Positions 51,120 to 60,271 are shown, numbered from the stretch's first letter. The stretch: 64,000 bases of DNA from Actinomadura rupiterrae (GCF_024172125.1 NZ_JAMZEA010000003.1:1-64000); one strand, 5' to 3'. Translations and numbers: made by a program. The notes: generated by a model not told the origin, from the letters alone.

Positions 51120-51801
51120 ATAAAGACGCGCGGAGGGCCAGGGCTTGGCGTGGGTGGTCGGTGATCAGGACCTCGACGCGGCCGTCGGCGAGGAAGCGGC
51201 GCATCTGCGGCTCGTCGTTGACGGTCCAGATCATCGCGGGGAAGCCGGCGCGGGCGATCTGGGTCAGGACGCCGACGCGGGCCAGCCGGTGGTTCAGCGC
51301 GACGAGGTCGGCGCCCGAGGCGCGGATCGCGCGGACCGGCGCGAAGTCGCGGTGCGCGCCGCGCTCCCACAGGCTGCGGCCGACCGAGATCGCCACCCGG
51401 ACGTGCGGGAAGCCGGCCTTGATCTGCTTGATGCTGGCGGGGTCGCGGGTGGTGACGACGAAGCCGTCCGGGCCGAAGGCGGCCTCGGCCATCTCGACCA
51501 GCTCGGTCTCGCAGCCGCGCTCCTTGAGGTCCAGGTGGCCCCGGGCGTGCCCGGCGATGATCTCCATCGCCTCGCTGACCAGCGGGATCTCGTTGTCGGC
51601 GAGGGAGACCGCGCGGTCGTGGGCGAGCCGTGCCAGCGGCAGGCCGCCGACGGTGGGATCGTGGTGGACGACGAGGGCGCCGTCGCCGGTGCGGCGGACG
51701 TCGATCTCGACGTAGTCGGCGCCCGAGCGGGCGGCGTCCTGGAGTCCGGTCAGGCCCGCCGCGTCGCGGCGGTGGGCGGAGACCGCCGGGTACGGAGCCA
51801 C
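51091..51801 (-). CDS. glycerophosphodiester phosphodiesterase family protein
   Basis: A 236-aa TIM-barrel phosphodiesterase acting on glycerophosphodiesters. Catalytic and metal residues: SAHRRDAAG (the His-Arg pair), VEIDVRRTGDG and VVHHDPTVGG; the barrel continues with GHLDLKERG and closes with PAMIWTVNDEPQMRRFL and VEVLITDHP. No signal peptide, so cytoplasmic. GTG start. The C-terminal residues LSQSRPTSLA and the stop are encoded by the repeat element, so the natural C-terminus has been altered. Convergent with the phospholipase C, a related lipid phosphodiester function. Confidence 0.9.
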   Translation of the reverse strand: MAPYPAVSAHRRDAAGLTGLQDAARSGADYVEIDVRRTGDGALVVHHDPTVGGLPLARLAHDRAVSLADNEIPLVSEAMEIIAGHARGHLDLKERGCETELVEMAEAAFGPDGFVVTTRDPASIKQIKAGFPHVRVAISVGRSLWERGAHRDFAPVRAIRASGADLVALNHRLARVGVLTQIARAGFPAMIWTVNDEPQMRRFLADGRVEVLITDHPRQALALRASLSQSRPTSLA

Positions 51802-51870
51802 GGCCCGAACGCTACCACCGTGGCTTCTTGACCGGTGTCGCGACCGGGCCGTTCAGTATGCTGGCGGCCC

Positions 51871-52752
51871 GTGAGTACGCCCCGGTTTCTGTCCCTGCCC
51901 TCCGGAGTGCGCCGGACGTTCGCCGAGACCTCCCGCGGGAGGTTCGCGGCTCTGGAGGCGCTGCCCGGGTCGGGCGTGCCCGAACGGTGGCCCGCCCTGC
52001 TCGTCCCGGGCTTCACCGGGAGCAAGGAGGACTTCCTCGCCGTCCTCCAGACGCTCGCCGCGTCCGGACGGCGCGTCCTCGCGGTCGACCTGCGCGGCCA
52101 GTACGAGTCCCCGGCCGGGACGGGCCCGGAGGCGTACACGCGCGCCGCGCTCGGCGCGGACGTCGCGGCGCTCGCCGAGTCGCTCGGCGCGGACCTGCCC
52201 GTCCACCTGGTCGGGCACTCGTTCGGCGGCCTGGTGGCGCGCGAGACCGTCCTCGCCGGGACGGTCCCGGTGGCGTCCCTGACGCTGATGAGCTCGGGCC
52301 CGGGCGCGCTGACCGGGCCGTCCGCCGACAAGGCCCTGCTGCTGCGCGACTCGATCCCGCAGCTCGGCATGGCGCAGATCTGGGACCTGGTGCTCGGGCC
52401 GGACGCGGTCGGACGCGGCGTCCCGCCGGAGATCGTGGAGTTCCTCAAGGCGCGGACGCTCGGCAACTGCGAGACCGGCCTGATGGCGATGGCGACCGAG
52501 CTGACCTCCTGCCCCGACCGCGTGGACGAGCTGGCCAAGCTGGTCGCGGACGAGGGCCTGCACACGCTCGTCCTGTACGGCGAGGACGACGACGTGTGGG
52601 ACCCGCGCGTCCAGGCCGCGATGGCCGAGCGGCTCGGCGCCCGCAAGGTCGTGATCCCGAGCGCTGCGCACTCCCCCGCCGTGGACGCCCCGGAGACCGC
52701 CGCCGCCGCGCTCACCGACTTCTGGGCCGCCGCCGAACGCACCCTCCGGTAG
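51871..52752 (+). CDS. alpha/beta-fold hydrolase
   Basis: A 293-aa serine hydrolase. The oxyanion region is LLVPGFTGSKED, the nucleophile elbow is VGHSFGG (Ser near residue 110), the acid is in LYGEDDDVWDP and the catalytic His is in IPSAAHSPAVD. Cytoplasmic; substrate unknown. GTG 51871 is the likely start (MSTPRFLSLPSG); the reading frame is open further upstream. Divergent from the GDPD gene. Confidence 0.88.
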   Translation: MSTPRFLSLPSGVRRTFAETSRGRFAALEALPGSGVPERWPALLVPGFTGSKEDFLAVLQTLAASGRRVLAVDLRGQYESPAGTGPEAYTRAALGADVAALAESLGADLPVHLVGHSFGGLVARETVLAGTVPVASLTLMSSGPGALTGPSADKALLLRDSIPQLGMAQIWDLVLGPDAVGRGVPPEIVEFLKARTLGNCETGLMAMATELTSCPDRVDELAKLVADEGLHTLVLYGEDDDVWDPRVQAAMAERLGARKVVIPSAAHSPAVDAPETAAAALTDFWAAAERTLR

Positions 52753-52853
52753 AAGCGGACCCCGGGGCGCGGGGTGACTTGGCGCACCCCGGGTAGCAGA
52801 ACTCGATTCTGTAATGACACACTTACCGGAGTTTGTCTCACCGGAGGTGCGTG

Positions 52854-53759
52854 ATGGCGGCAACGGTCGCTCCCCCCGAAAGCGTCACATGGCGCGTGCA
52901 CATCGACCGGTCCATGTGGATCGGCGGCGTCCGCGGGCTGATGTTGCAGGCGCTGCATCCCGTCGCGATGTGGGGCGTCTGGCAGAACTCCAACTTCCAG
53001 GAGGACCCTTTCGGGCGGCTCCAGCGCACCGCCGACTTCGTCGGGGTCGCGACGTTCGGCAGCCCGGCCGAGATCGACGAGCTGGCGGCGCGGGTCCGCG
53101 GGATCCACCGGAGCCTGCGGATCCTCAACCACGACACCGGCAAGAAGGAGCGCCTCGACCAGCCCGAGCTGCTGCTCTGGGTGCACTGCGCCGAGGTGTA
53201 CTCCTATCTGGAGACCGCGCGCCGCTCCGGCCTGCCCCTGACCGACGCCATGGCCGACCGCTACCTGGACGAGCAGCGCCACACCGCCACGTTCGTCGGC
53301 CTGCACGCCGAGGACGTCCCCGGCAGCGTCCGCGAGATGGACGAGTACATCAACGACATGCGGCCGCAGCTGCGCGTCACCGAGGAGGCCGCCGCGACCG
53401 TCCGGTTCCTGATGTGGCCGAACCTGCCGGAGAACCTCCGGTTCCTGTCGCCGGGCAAGCCGGGCTACTTCCCGTTCGGCGCGCTCTGCTACTACTCGCT
53501 GCCCGCCTGGGCGCGCCGGATGTACGGCGTCCTGCCCGAGGTGCCGCAGCCCGCCGTCACGGCCGCGCTGCGCTCCTTCCGGACGGCCCTGAGCACCGTC
53601 CCCGAGCGCCTGCACGACTACGCCTTCGCCAAGCCCACCCGCGACATGCTCGAACGCGCCCGGCAGCGGCTGGCCGCAGAAGGCTACGACACGGCCCACG
53701 GCCTCTACGGCCTACGCGACCCCCGCCGCTGGCCCCAGAACGCCCTCACGCCCGCCTGA
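52854..53759 (+). CDS. DUF2236 / MpaB-type oxygenase family protein
   Basis: A 301-aa helical protein of the DUF2236 family, related to the MpaB oxygenase and latex-clearing proteins and thought to bind heme. Typical segments are the N-terminal GGVRGLMLQALHPVAMWGV (candidate heme-contact His), RTADFVGVATFG, LLLWVHCAEVYSYLE, and DEQRHTATFVG. The substrate is unknown. ATG has GGAGG 6 nt upstream. Behind the stop, the last bases (CGCCTGACGCCCGTCCAG) are repeated. Confidence 0.88.
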   Translation: MAATVAPPESVTWRVHIDRSMWIGGVRGLMLQALHPVAMWGVWQNSNFQEDPFGRLQRTADFVGVATFGSPAEIDELAARVRGIHRSLRILNHDTGKKERLDQPELLLWVHCAEVYSYLETARRSGLPLTDAMADRYLDEQRHTATFVGLHAEDVPGSVREMDEYINDMRPQLRVTEEAAATVRFLMWPNLPENLRFLSPGKPGYFPFGALCYYSLPAWARRMYGVLPEVPQPAVTAALRSFRTALSTVPERLHDYAFAKPTRDMLERARQRLAAEGYDTAHGLYGLRDPRRWPQNALTPA

Positions 53760-53850
53760 CGCCCGTCCAGGCCCCACGCGACCCCGTCCAGACCCCATCT
53801 GGCCTGACGCCCGTCCAGACCCCCACACCGGCCTGACGCCCGTCCAGACC
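53751..53850 (+). repeat. tandem copies of the DUF2236 gene end
   Basis: The stop-containing sequence GCCTGACGCCCGTCCAG occurs at the gene end and again near 53802 and 53833, with CCCCGTCCAGACCCCA fragments between. Copies are about 30 bp apart, each with the TGA. They fill the gap to the convergent nuclease gene. Confidence 0.75.
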
Positions 53851-53864
53851 CCACGACGGCGGGC

Positions 53865-54767
53865 TCAGCCGGTTTCGGCCTCGGCGGCGGTCAGGGAGGC
53901 CCAGGGGTCCTTGCGCGGCGCGGCCTGCTGGCCTTCGGGGCAGTGCCGGGCGAAGTCGCACCAGGAGCACAGGTTGCTCGGACGCGGCGGGAACAGCTCG
54001 TCCCAGGGTCCGTGGTCGACGGCGGGCGGGGCGTCTCCGGTGCGTGGACGTGGCACTCGGGACGCCTTGTACGCCTCGTCGGCCGCGGACGCCTCGTCCG
54101 CGATCTGCTCGGCGCGGGTGATGTGGCGTCCGAGGGACTCCTCGGTGTGCTCCCAGGACGCGACCCCACCCGACGGCAGGTGGTGCAGCTCGACCTTGTA
54201 GCAAGGCTTGCGCAGCACGCGGGACGACGCGACCGCGTAGATCGCCAGCGCCAGCGAGCCGCGCGCGTCGTCCGCCGTGAGGACGTGCCGTCCGGTCTTG
54301 TAGTCGACGACGACGAGCTCGCCGTCGCGCTCGTCCAGCCGGTCGATGCGTCCGGACACCGCGATCCGGGACGTGCGGGTCGCGACCGTCCGCTCGACGC
54401 CGACCGGCTCGTCCGCCGGGTCGATCTTCGCGACGTAGCGCTCGACCATCGCGCGGGCGCGCGAGCGCCACCGCGCGGACTGCTCGCCGTCCTTGAACCC
54501 GTCGGTCAGCCAGCCGCGCAGCAGCAGCGACCCGGCGGCCTCCGGCGTGCGCTCCTCAAGCGGGAGCTTCCACCAGTTCGCCAGCGCGTTGTGGACGCTC
54601 GCGCCCACGCTGTTGTGCGCCCACGGCGGGCCCTTCGGCGGGGACGGCCGGTCCAGGTAGGTCATCCGGTACCGGCGCGGGCAGTCCAGCCAGGCGTTCA
54701 GCCGCGACGGCGTGCAGGTGTAGAGCCGCCGCGGCATGCCCTCGAAGCCGAGCTGCTGCTGCTCCAA
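53865..54767 (-). CDS. RecB-like PD-(D/E)XK exonuclease with probable iron-sulfur cluster
   Basis: A 300-aa single-domain nuclease of the RecB/Cas4-AddB type (PDDEXK_1). The nuclease core shows VSGRIDRLDE and VVVDYKTG (catalytic Asp and Lys). Cysteines at LDCPRR near residue 29 and the C-terminal NLCSWCDFARHC form the four-Cys pattern that holds a [4Fe-4S] cluster in AddB and Cas4. There is no helicase domain. No cas1/cas2 or repeat array is nearby, so a DNA repair or turnover role is more likely than CRISPR. The start is uncertain: TTG 54767, or ATG ten codons later. Follows the metallo-beta-lactamase-fold gene by 9 bp. Confidence 0.87.
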   Translation of the reverse strand: MEQQQLGFEGMPRRLYTCTPSRLNAWLDCPRRYRMTYLDRPSPPKGPPWAHNSVGASVHNALANWWKLPLEERTPEAAGSLLLRGWLTDGFKDGEQSARWRSRARAMVERYVAKIDPADEPVGVERTVATRTSRIAVSGRIDRLDERDGELVVVDYKTGRHVLTADDARGSLALAIYAVASSRVLRKPCYKVELHHLPSGGVASWEHTEESLGRHITRAEQIADEASAADEAYKASRVPRPRTGDAPPAVDHGPWDELFPPRPSNLCSWCDFARHCPEGQQAAPRKDPWASLTAAEAETG

Positions 54768-54776
54768 GACCGGGGG

Positions 54777-55487
54777 CTACTCGTCGTCGGACTCGGTGGC
54801 GAGCGCGCCCCAGCTCTCCCAGCGCGCGTCCTCGTCGCCGACCGTCGTCTCCTCGCCCTGGCCCGGCAGCACCCGCATGTCCTTCGGCAGCGGGGTGAGC
54901 AGCGAGCCGATCGAGTTGAGCTGCTGGCGCAGGTCCTCGTAGGCGCCGCCGATCGAGCCCGGCCGGCCGCGGTGCAGGGTGTCGCCGGAGAACAGCACGT
55001 CGAGCTGCTCGCTGATCACGCAGACGCTGCCCGGGGTGTGGCCGGGGGTGTGCGTGACCTCCAGCTGGACGTCGCCGATCTCGAAGACGCCGCCGTCCTC
55101 CAGCCAGATGTCGGCCTCCAGCGCGCGCAGCGCCTTGGCGTCGTCCTCGTCCTCCTCCTCGCGGGCCAGGAGGGCGAAGTAGTCGCGCCAGAGCCGCCGG
55201 TCGGAGCGGTGCAGGGCGATCGGGGCCCAGTTCTCCTCGTCCTCCTCGCCGGCCGCGGCGACCTCCAGCACCACCGCGAGGTGGTGCTCGTTGCCGTCGG
55301 TCAGCAGGACGGCCATGACCTCGCGGTCGCCGACCTCCTTGAGGATGGCCTCGGCGTCGTTCGCCGGGTCGATGACGATGACCTCCTCGTCGTCCCCGAC
55401 GATGTAGGTGTTGGTCTCGACCTCGTACTCGGTGTCGTCCAGGGTCACCCGACCCGACGTCACCACCTGTTCGATGCGCACGTCCAC
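54777..55487 (-). CDS. metallo-beta-lactamase-fold protein with degenerate metal site
   Basis: A 236-aa MBL-fold hydrolase relative. The fold is shown by NTYIVGDDEEVIVIDPAND, THTPGHTPGSV, VLFSGDTLHRGRPG and VLPGQGEETTVG. The usual HxHxDH is LLTDGNEHH, and the last His (normally in a HG-x-x-T motif) is Gln, so only part of the dinuclear zinc site remains. An acidic insertion (EEEDEDDAKA) lies mid-protein. Catalysis is doubtful or altered. GTG start; operon with the nuclease downstream and the PHP gene upstream (9 bp). Confidence 0.8.
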   Translation of the reverse strand: MDVRIEQVVTSGRVTLDDTEYEVETNTYIVGDDEEVIVIDPANDAEAILKEVGDREVMAVLLTDGNEHHLAVVLEVAAAGEEDEENWAPIALHRSDRRLWRDYFALLAREEEDEDDAKALRALEADIWLEDGGVFEIGDVQLEVTHTPGHTPGSVCVISEQLDVLFSGDTLHRGRPGSIGGAYEDLRQQLNSIGSLLTPLPKDMRVLPGQGEETTVGDEDARWESWGALATESDDE

Positions 55488-55496
55488 GCCCGCACC

Positions 55497-56333
55497 CTAC
55501 CGCGCCCCGCGCACGGCGGCGCCGAGCAGACGCTCGTAGGCTTCGGGGGCGGTCGTCTCGCAGCCGATCCGGTCGCCGGTCAGCTCGCCGTGGTCGTCGC
55601 TGGCGCCCGTCCCGACCAGGCCGAGCTCCGCCGCGAGGACGCGCAGGGCCGCGCGGTCGTCGGGCGCGTGGTCGGGGTGGTCGATCTCCACGCCGTTCAG
55701 CCCGGCCGCGGTCAGCGTCCGGATGACGTCGTCGTCGAATACGTAGCCGCGCCGCCTCGCGCGCGGGTGCGCGAGGACGGACACGCCGCCCGCGTCCCGC
55801 ACCAGCCGGACGGCCCGGACGGGGTCCAGCGCATAGCGCGTCGCGTGCGCGCGGCCGTCCGCGCCGATCCAGTCGGGGGTGAAGGCGTCCTCGACGGACG
55901 CGACGGTGCCGACCTCGACCATGGCGCGGGCGATGTGCGGACGGCCGATCCGCGCGCCACCCGCGATCCGCTCGACCTGCTCCATCGTGACCGGCGAGCC
56001 GAGCGCGCGGAGCCGCTCGACCATCGCGCGGCCGCGGCTGTCGCGGGACTCCCGGACGCGGTCCAGCTCGGCGCGCAGCTCCGGGTCGTCCGGGTCGAAC
56101 AGGTAGCCGAGCAGGTGCAGGCTGCGGCCGTCCAGCTCGCAGGAGATCTCCATGCCCGCGACGAGCGTCAGGCCGCGGGGCAGCGCGGCGGACGCCTCGT
56201 CCCAGCCCAGCGCGGTGTCGTGGTCGGTGAGCGCCACGACGTCCACCCCGGCCGCCGCCGCGCGCCGCACCACCTCGGCGGGCGGACGCGTCCCGTCGGA
56301 CGCGCTGCTGTGCGTGTGCAGATCGATCCGCAT
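55497..56333 (-). CDS. PHP-domain phosphoesterase
   Basis: A 278-aa metal-dependent phosphoesterase of the RNase AM / nucleoside bisphosphate phosphatase type. The PHP motifs are IDLHTHSSASDG, VALTDHDTALGW, VAGMEISCE, VLAHPRARR, VEIDHPDHAPDD and GTGASDDHG, supplying the His/Asp/Glu ligands for three metals. Probable substrates are short RNA ends or 3',5'-bisphosphate nucleotides. Cytoplasmic. ATG start. Second in the minus-strand run of four genes beginning with the DUF6758 gene 22 bp upstream. Confidence 0.9.
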   Translation of the reverse strand: MRIDLHTHSSASDGTRPPAEVVRRAAAAGVDVVALTDHDTALGWDEASAALPRGLTLVAGMEISCELDGRSLHLLGYLFDPDDPELRAELDRVRESRDSRGRAMVERLRALGSPVTMEQVERIAGGARIGRPHIARAMVEVGTVASVEDAFTPDWIGADGRAHATRYALDPVRAVRLVRDAGGVSVLAHPRARRRGYVFDDDVIRTLTAAGLNGVEIDHPDHAPDDRAALRVLAAELGLVGTGASDDHGELTGDRIGCETTAPEAYERLLGAAVRGAR

Positions 56334-56355
56334 CCCCCGAGGCTACGTGCCGGGG

Positions 56356-57012
56356 TCAGGCTTCGGGGGGTTCGGCGTCGAGCAGCGGGGACGGGGCGCC
56401 GAAGGGGACGCTGATCTCCAGGCCCGGGTCGCGGAGGTCCAGCAGGGGCGGCCGTTCGAGCATCAGCGCCCCCGCCTCGGCCGGCCACAGCACCGCCCAC
56501 AGCCAGAGGCCCTTCGCCTCGCCCACGTAGACGGCGCGGTCGTCGCCGGACGGGACGGCCCACATCGCCACGCCGTGGGACGCCGACGCCCGGCTCAGCT
56601 CCAGCTTCACGTGCGGCGGGTCGGAGTCGAAGCCCAGGCCGGGATCGGGCCCCGGCAGCCCGGCGAAGTAGGCGCCGAGCCCGACGCCCGGCTCCTCCGC
56701 CACCAGCAGCACCTCGGCGGGCCCGCTGGTCATGCCCGGCCCGGCCAGCGCGACCCCGACGGCGCGGGAACCGGTCCGCTCGTCCCCGACGGTGGCGAAC
56801 CCGGTCACGAGCCAACCCTTCGGCAGCGGCCACGGCAGCCACACCGGCACGCGCGCGTCCCGCAGGACGGCGGTCAGCCCGTCCTCGTTGGGCCGCTTCG
56901 CGGGCTGCCTCGGCAGGACGGCGCCGTGCGCCGTGCACCACCAGTCACTCGACCAGGCGTTCGGCGCGCGCAGGGGTCCGGCGCAGCGCGGGCACGCGGT
57001 CTCGCCCTTCAT
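56356..57012 (-). CDS. DUF6758 family protein
   Basis: A 218-aa protein starting with a zinc-ribbon-like segment (CPRC near residue 6 and WWCTAHG near residue 26), then a domain with PVWLPWPLPKGWLVTGFATVGDE, and repeated Gly/Pro strands. This layout is typical of the actinobacterial DUF6758 family, of unknown function. The ATG at 57012 is preferred because the cysteine motif follows directly; the open frame upstream overlaps the divergent NUDIX gene. First gene of a probable four-gene operon. Confidence 0.78.
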   Translation of the reverse strand: MKGETACPRCAGPLRAPNAWSSDWWCTAHGAVLPRQPAKRPNEDGLTAVLRDARVPVWLPWPLPKGWLVTGFATVGDERTGSRAVGVALAGPGMTSGPAEVLLVAEEPGVGLGAYFAGLPGPDPGLGFDSDPPHVKLELSRASASHGVAMWAVPSGDDRAVYVGEAKGLWLWAVLWPAEAGALMLERPPLLDLRDPGLEISVPFGAPSPLLDAEPPEA

Positions 57013-57067
57013 AACTACCAACCGTGGGATGCCACCCGCGCGAACGTCAAGCTCGGGCTGGTCAAAT

Positions 57068-57472
57068 ATGTCTATGCGGGTTCTTTGCGTGGGCGGGATC
57101 GTGCGGGACGACCGGGGAAGACTGCTGATGGTGCGGCGCGGGCGCCCGCCCGGCGAAGGATTGTGGTCCGTCCCCGGCGGACGCGTCGAACCGGGCGAAT
57201 CGGACGCCGAGGCCGTCGCGCGCGAGCTCCTCGAAGAGACCGGCCTCACCGTCGCGGTCGGCGCCCTCGCCGGAACCGTCGAGCGCCCGGGCCCGGACGG
57301 CGTCACCTTCGTGATCAACGACTACGCGGCGACCGCGACCGGCGGCACCCTCCGCGCCGGGGACGACGCCGCCGACGCCCGCTGGGTCCCGATCCCCGAC
57401 CTGGACGCCCTCCCCGTCACCCCGGGCCTCCTGGAGGCCCTGCGCAGCTGGGGAATCCTCCCGCCGACCTGA
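57068..57472 (+). CDS. NUDIX hydrolase
   Basis: A 134-aa minimal NUDIX domain. The box reads GGRVEPGESDAEAVARELLEE-TG, complete with the metal-binding glutamates. It resembles ADP-ribose or dNTP pyrophosphatases of the MutT-like group (MRVLCVGGIVRDDRGRLLMVRR); the substrate is not evident. ATG start in a short AT-rich patch (AAATATG), 55 bp from the divergent DUF6758 gene. Confidence 0.88.
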   Translation: MSMRVLCVGGIVRDDRGRLLMVRRGRPPGEGLWSVPGGRVEPGESDAEAVARELLEETGLTVAVGALAGTVERPGPDGVTFVINDYAATATGGTLRAGDDAADARWVPIPDLDALPVTPGLLEALRSWGILPPT

Positions 57473-57480
57473 CCGTCCGG

Positions 57481-59205
57481 TCACTGCGGCGCTTGAGGCG
57501 CCGGCCACCCAGGCGGCACCTGCACATCGCCCGCTCCGTGCGCCGGCAGGCCCTGCGGCGCTTGCGCGCCGGGCGGCGAGTCTTCGACTGCGGCAGGCGG
57601 CGAATCCTGGGCTACGGCAGGCGGCGCGCTCTGGGCGGCGGCGGGTGGCGTGTCCTGAGCTGCCGCAGGCGGGGTGTCCTCGGCGGCGGCGCTCGGTGAA
57701 TCCTGGGGGTCGGCGGACGGGGTGCGGTTCGCGATGCCCATGCGGCGGGCCAGCCACAGGACGGCCAGGGCGTACAGGACGAGGGCCGACACGTCCACGA
57801 CGACCGGCTGCCATCCGACGCTGCCCTGGTCGAGGTCGAGCGTCCCGAGCGCGGCCGGGAAGAGGAACGACATCAGGTTGTTGAAGGTGTGCACGGCCAT
57901 GCCGGACTCCAGGCCGCCCGTCCTGACGGCCAGGAACCCGAGCACCGCACCGAACATGAAGATGTCGACCGGGCCCCAGCCGGTGTAGTCGTGTCCGGCG
58001 GTGAACGCGAGGCCCGCGACCACGATGCCGGGCCACGGCGTCCGCAGCACCCTGCTCAGCGCCCGCGCGATCGCCGGACGGCGCCCCTCCAGCGTGTACG
58101 CGCCGACGGCCTGGATCAGCCAGCCGCGGAACACGACCTCCTCGGCGGTCGCCTGGAACGGCACGAGGACGAGCGCCAGCACGGCCGGAACGAGGAACCT
58201 CTCCCAGCCCACCCAGTGCCCGTCGTCCCCTCCGCCGCCGTCCCCGCCCAGCGCGCCGACGCCGACCGAGAGGCCGAACGACACGACGAGGAAGGCCAGC
58301 GACAACCCGCAGCACGCCAGCAGCCAGCGCCACCGGATCCGGCCCGCCACCGACAGCAGCGTCCCCGGGCGGCGGCGCTGGATCCACCACGCCGCGAACA
58401 GCGCGACCGGGGTCATCAGCGCCAGCCCGGCCAGGTTGAAGCCCAGGTCGGCGTTGGTGCTCCCGAAGATCGAGTCCTTGCTGCCCGAGTCGTCCATGTC
58501 GTGCCCGGTCGCGGCCCAGACGATCATCATCGGGACGATCAGGACGATCATCGCGAGCAGCGCACCGGCCCCCAGGAACAGCGTCCCGACCAGGGGCCGC
58601 CACCACCGGTTCCGCGCCGTCCGCGCGAGCTGGTGGAACCGCTTCCCGGGCGGCGGCTCGTCCGCCCAGGGCACCTTGGGCGCCTGGTACGGCTGCCCGT
58701 ACGCATAAGGCTGCTGCCCCCACCCCGGAGGCCCATATCCCCACGGCCCCTGCGGCTGCGGCTGCGCAGGCCACTGCGGCCCCGCCGGCCACTGCGCTCC
58801 TTGAGGCGCTGAAGGCCGCTGCGCGCCATGCGGACCGGAGGGCCACTGCGGGCCGGAGGGCCACTGCCCTACTTGCTGAGCTTGCGGCCCTTGCGCACCC
58901 TGCGCGCCTGAGAGCCACTCCGAATCCTGCGGGCCTTGCGGCCACTCCGCATCCTGCGGGCCTTGCGGCCGCTGCGGATCCTGGGCCCCTTGCGGGCCTT
59001 GCGAACCCGGCGGGTCCTGGGGCTGATGTGAGGCTTGGGGGTGCTGCGAGGCCGCGTGGGCGCCGTTCTGCGGTTGCGGGTCGTCCGCCTGCGGAGGGTC
59101 GGCGGGCGGACGGCCGGAGTCCTGGGGCGCGGGATCAGGGGGTGCCCAGCCAGGACGGTCCGGCTGCGGGCCGTGTCCGGACGGCGGCCCTGAATGCTGC
59201 GACAC
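57481..59205 (-). CDS. CPBP family intramembrane metalloprotease
   Basis: A 574-aa membrane protease of the CAAX protease and bacteriocin-processing type. After about 185 residues of Gln/Pro/Gly-rich low-complexity cytoplasmic sequence come eight or so transmembrane helices. The catalytic motifs are [12 protein letters not shown] (the EE-x3-R motif), [13 protein letters not shown] and [12 protein letters not shown], giving the Glu and His zinc ligands. The C-terminal 90 residues are another disordered tail with 8-residue AQDTPPAA repeats. GTG start has GGGAG 7 nt upstream. Stop lies 8 bp from the convergent NUDIX gene. Substrate unknown. Confidence 0.88.
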   Translation of the reverse strand: MSQHSGPPSGHGPQPDRPGWAPPDPAPQDSGRPPADPPQADDPQPQNGAHAASQHPQASHQPQDPPGSQGPQGAQDPQRPQGPQDAEWPQGPQDSEWLSGAQGAQGPQAQQVGQWPSGPQWPSGPHGAQRPSAPQGAQWPAGPQWPAQPQPQGPWGYGPPGWGQQPYAYGQPYQAPKVPWADEPPPGKRFHQLARTARNRWWRPLVGTLFLGAGALLAMIVLIVPMMIVWAATGHDMDDSGSKDSIFGSTNADLGFNLAGLALMTPVALFAAWWIQRRRPGTLLSVAGRIRWRWLLACCGLSLAFLVVSFGLSVGVGALGGDGGGGDDGHWVGWERFLVPAVLALVLVPFQATAEEVVFRGWLIQAVGAYTLEGRRPAIARALSRVLRTPWPGIVVAGLAFTAGHDYTGWGPVDIFMFGAVLGFLAVRTGGLESGMAVHTFNNLMSFLFPAALGTLDLDQGSVGWQPVVVDVSALVLYALAVLWLARRMGIANRTPSADPQDSPSAAAEDTPPAAAQDTPPAAAQSAPPAVAQDSPPAAVEDSPPGAQAPQGLPAHGAGDVQVPPGWPAPQAPQ

Positions 59206-59313
59206 CTGCGTCTCCCCCGGTCAGCGCATGAAAGGTCCCGGGACGATAGTACGGTCGCGGCGTCCCGGACCCCGGCCGAAGCGGCGAGCTCTCAGCAGGT
59301 TCGCAGGTACGGT

Positions 59314-60255
59314 TCAGCTTTCGGGCGGCTCGAAGGTCCGGGTCCGGGCGAGTCCGGCGGCGCGTCCCTTGGCGGCGATCACGAGGGCCATCTTCCGGGA
59401 CGCCTCGTCGATCATCTCGTCCCCGAGCATCGCCGCGCCGCGTCCCTCCACGGACGTCGCGTGCGCGTAGGCGTCCAGGATCAGCTCGGCGTGGTCGTAG
59501 TCCTCCTGGGACGGGGAGAACACCTCGTTCCCCGCGTCCACCTGGGACGGGTGCAGCACCCACTTGCCGTCGAAGCCGAGCGCCGCCGAGCGCTGCGCGA
59601 CGCGCCGGAACGCGTCCACGTCCCGGACGTTGAAGTACGGGCCGTCGATGGCCTGGAGATCGTGCGCCCGCGCGGCGAGCAGGATCCGCATCAGGATGTA
59701 GTGGTAGGCGTCGCCCTCGGTGTATCCGGGCGGCTGCTCCCCCACGACCAGCGTCTTCATGTTGATGGACGCCATGAAGTCGCCCGGCCCGAACACCAGC
59801 GTCTCCAGCCGGGGCGAGGACGCGGCGATCGCGTCGATGTCCGTCATCCCGCGCGCGTCCTCGATCTGCGCCTCGATGCCGATGCGTCCCACCGGCAGGC
59901 CCGTCGCGCGCTCGATCTGGGTGATCAGCCGGTCGAGCCACTGGACGTGCGAGGCGTCCTGGACCTTGGGCAGCATCACGCAGTCGAGGTTCGCGCCCGC
60001 GCCCTCGACGACCTCGATCACGTCCCGGTAGGCGAACGGCGTGTCCAGGTCGTTGATCCGGACGACCCGGACCTTGCCCGCCCAGTCCCCCTCGTTCAGC
60101 GCCGCCACGACGTTCTTGCGGGCGTCCGCCTTGGCCGAGGGCGCGACGGCGTCCTCCAGGTCCAGGAAGATCTCGTCCGCCGGGAGCCCCTGCGCCTTCT
60201 CGATGAACCGCGGGTTGCTGCCCGGGACGGCCAGGGTGGTACGTCGCGATCGCAT
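59314..60255 (-). CDS. CitE-like HpcH/HpaI aldolase/citrate lyase family protein
   Basis: A 313-aa CoA-ester lyase related to citrate lyase beta subunit and malyl-CoA lyases, a Mg-dependent TIM barrel. Visible: LAVPGSNPRFIEKA, DEIFLDLEDAVAPSAK (Mg and substrate region), RVVRINDLDT, MLPKVQD, IEAQIEDARGM, FGPGDFMASI and GKWVLHPSQVD. The closest functional relatives cleave beta-methylmalyl- or malyl-CoA; the citrate lyase alpha and gamma subunits are absent here, so it is not part of a citrate lyase complex. ATG start; divergent from the APC permease. Confidence 0.87.
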   Translation of the reverse strand: MRSRRTTLAVPGSNPRFIEKAQGLPADEIFLDLEDAVAPSAKADARKNVVAALNEGDWAGKVRVVRINDLDTPFAYRDVIEVVEGAGANLDCVMLPKVQDASHVQWLDRLITQIERATGLPVGRIGIEAQIEDARGMTDIDAIAASSPRLETLVFGPGDFMASINMKTLVVGEQPPGYTEGDAYHYILMRILLAARAHDLQAIDGPYFNVRDVDAFRRVAQRSAALGFDGKWVLHPSQVDAGNEVFSPSQEDYDHAELILDAYAHATSVEGRGAAMLGDEMIDEASRKMALVIAAKGRAAGLARTRTFEPPES

Positions 60256-60271
60256 GGCGCGGATGCTACCC

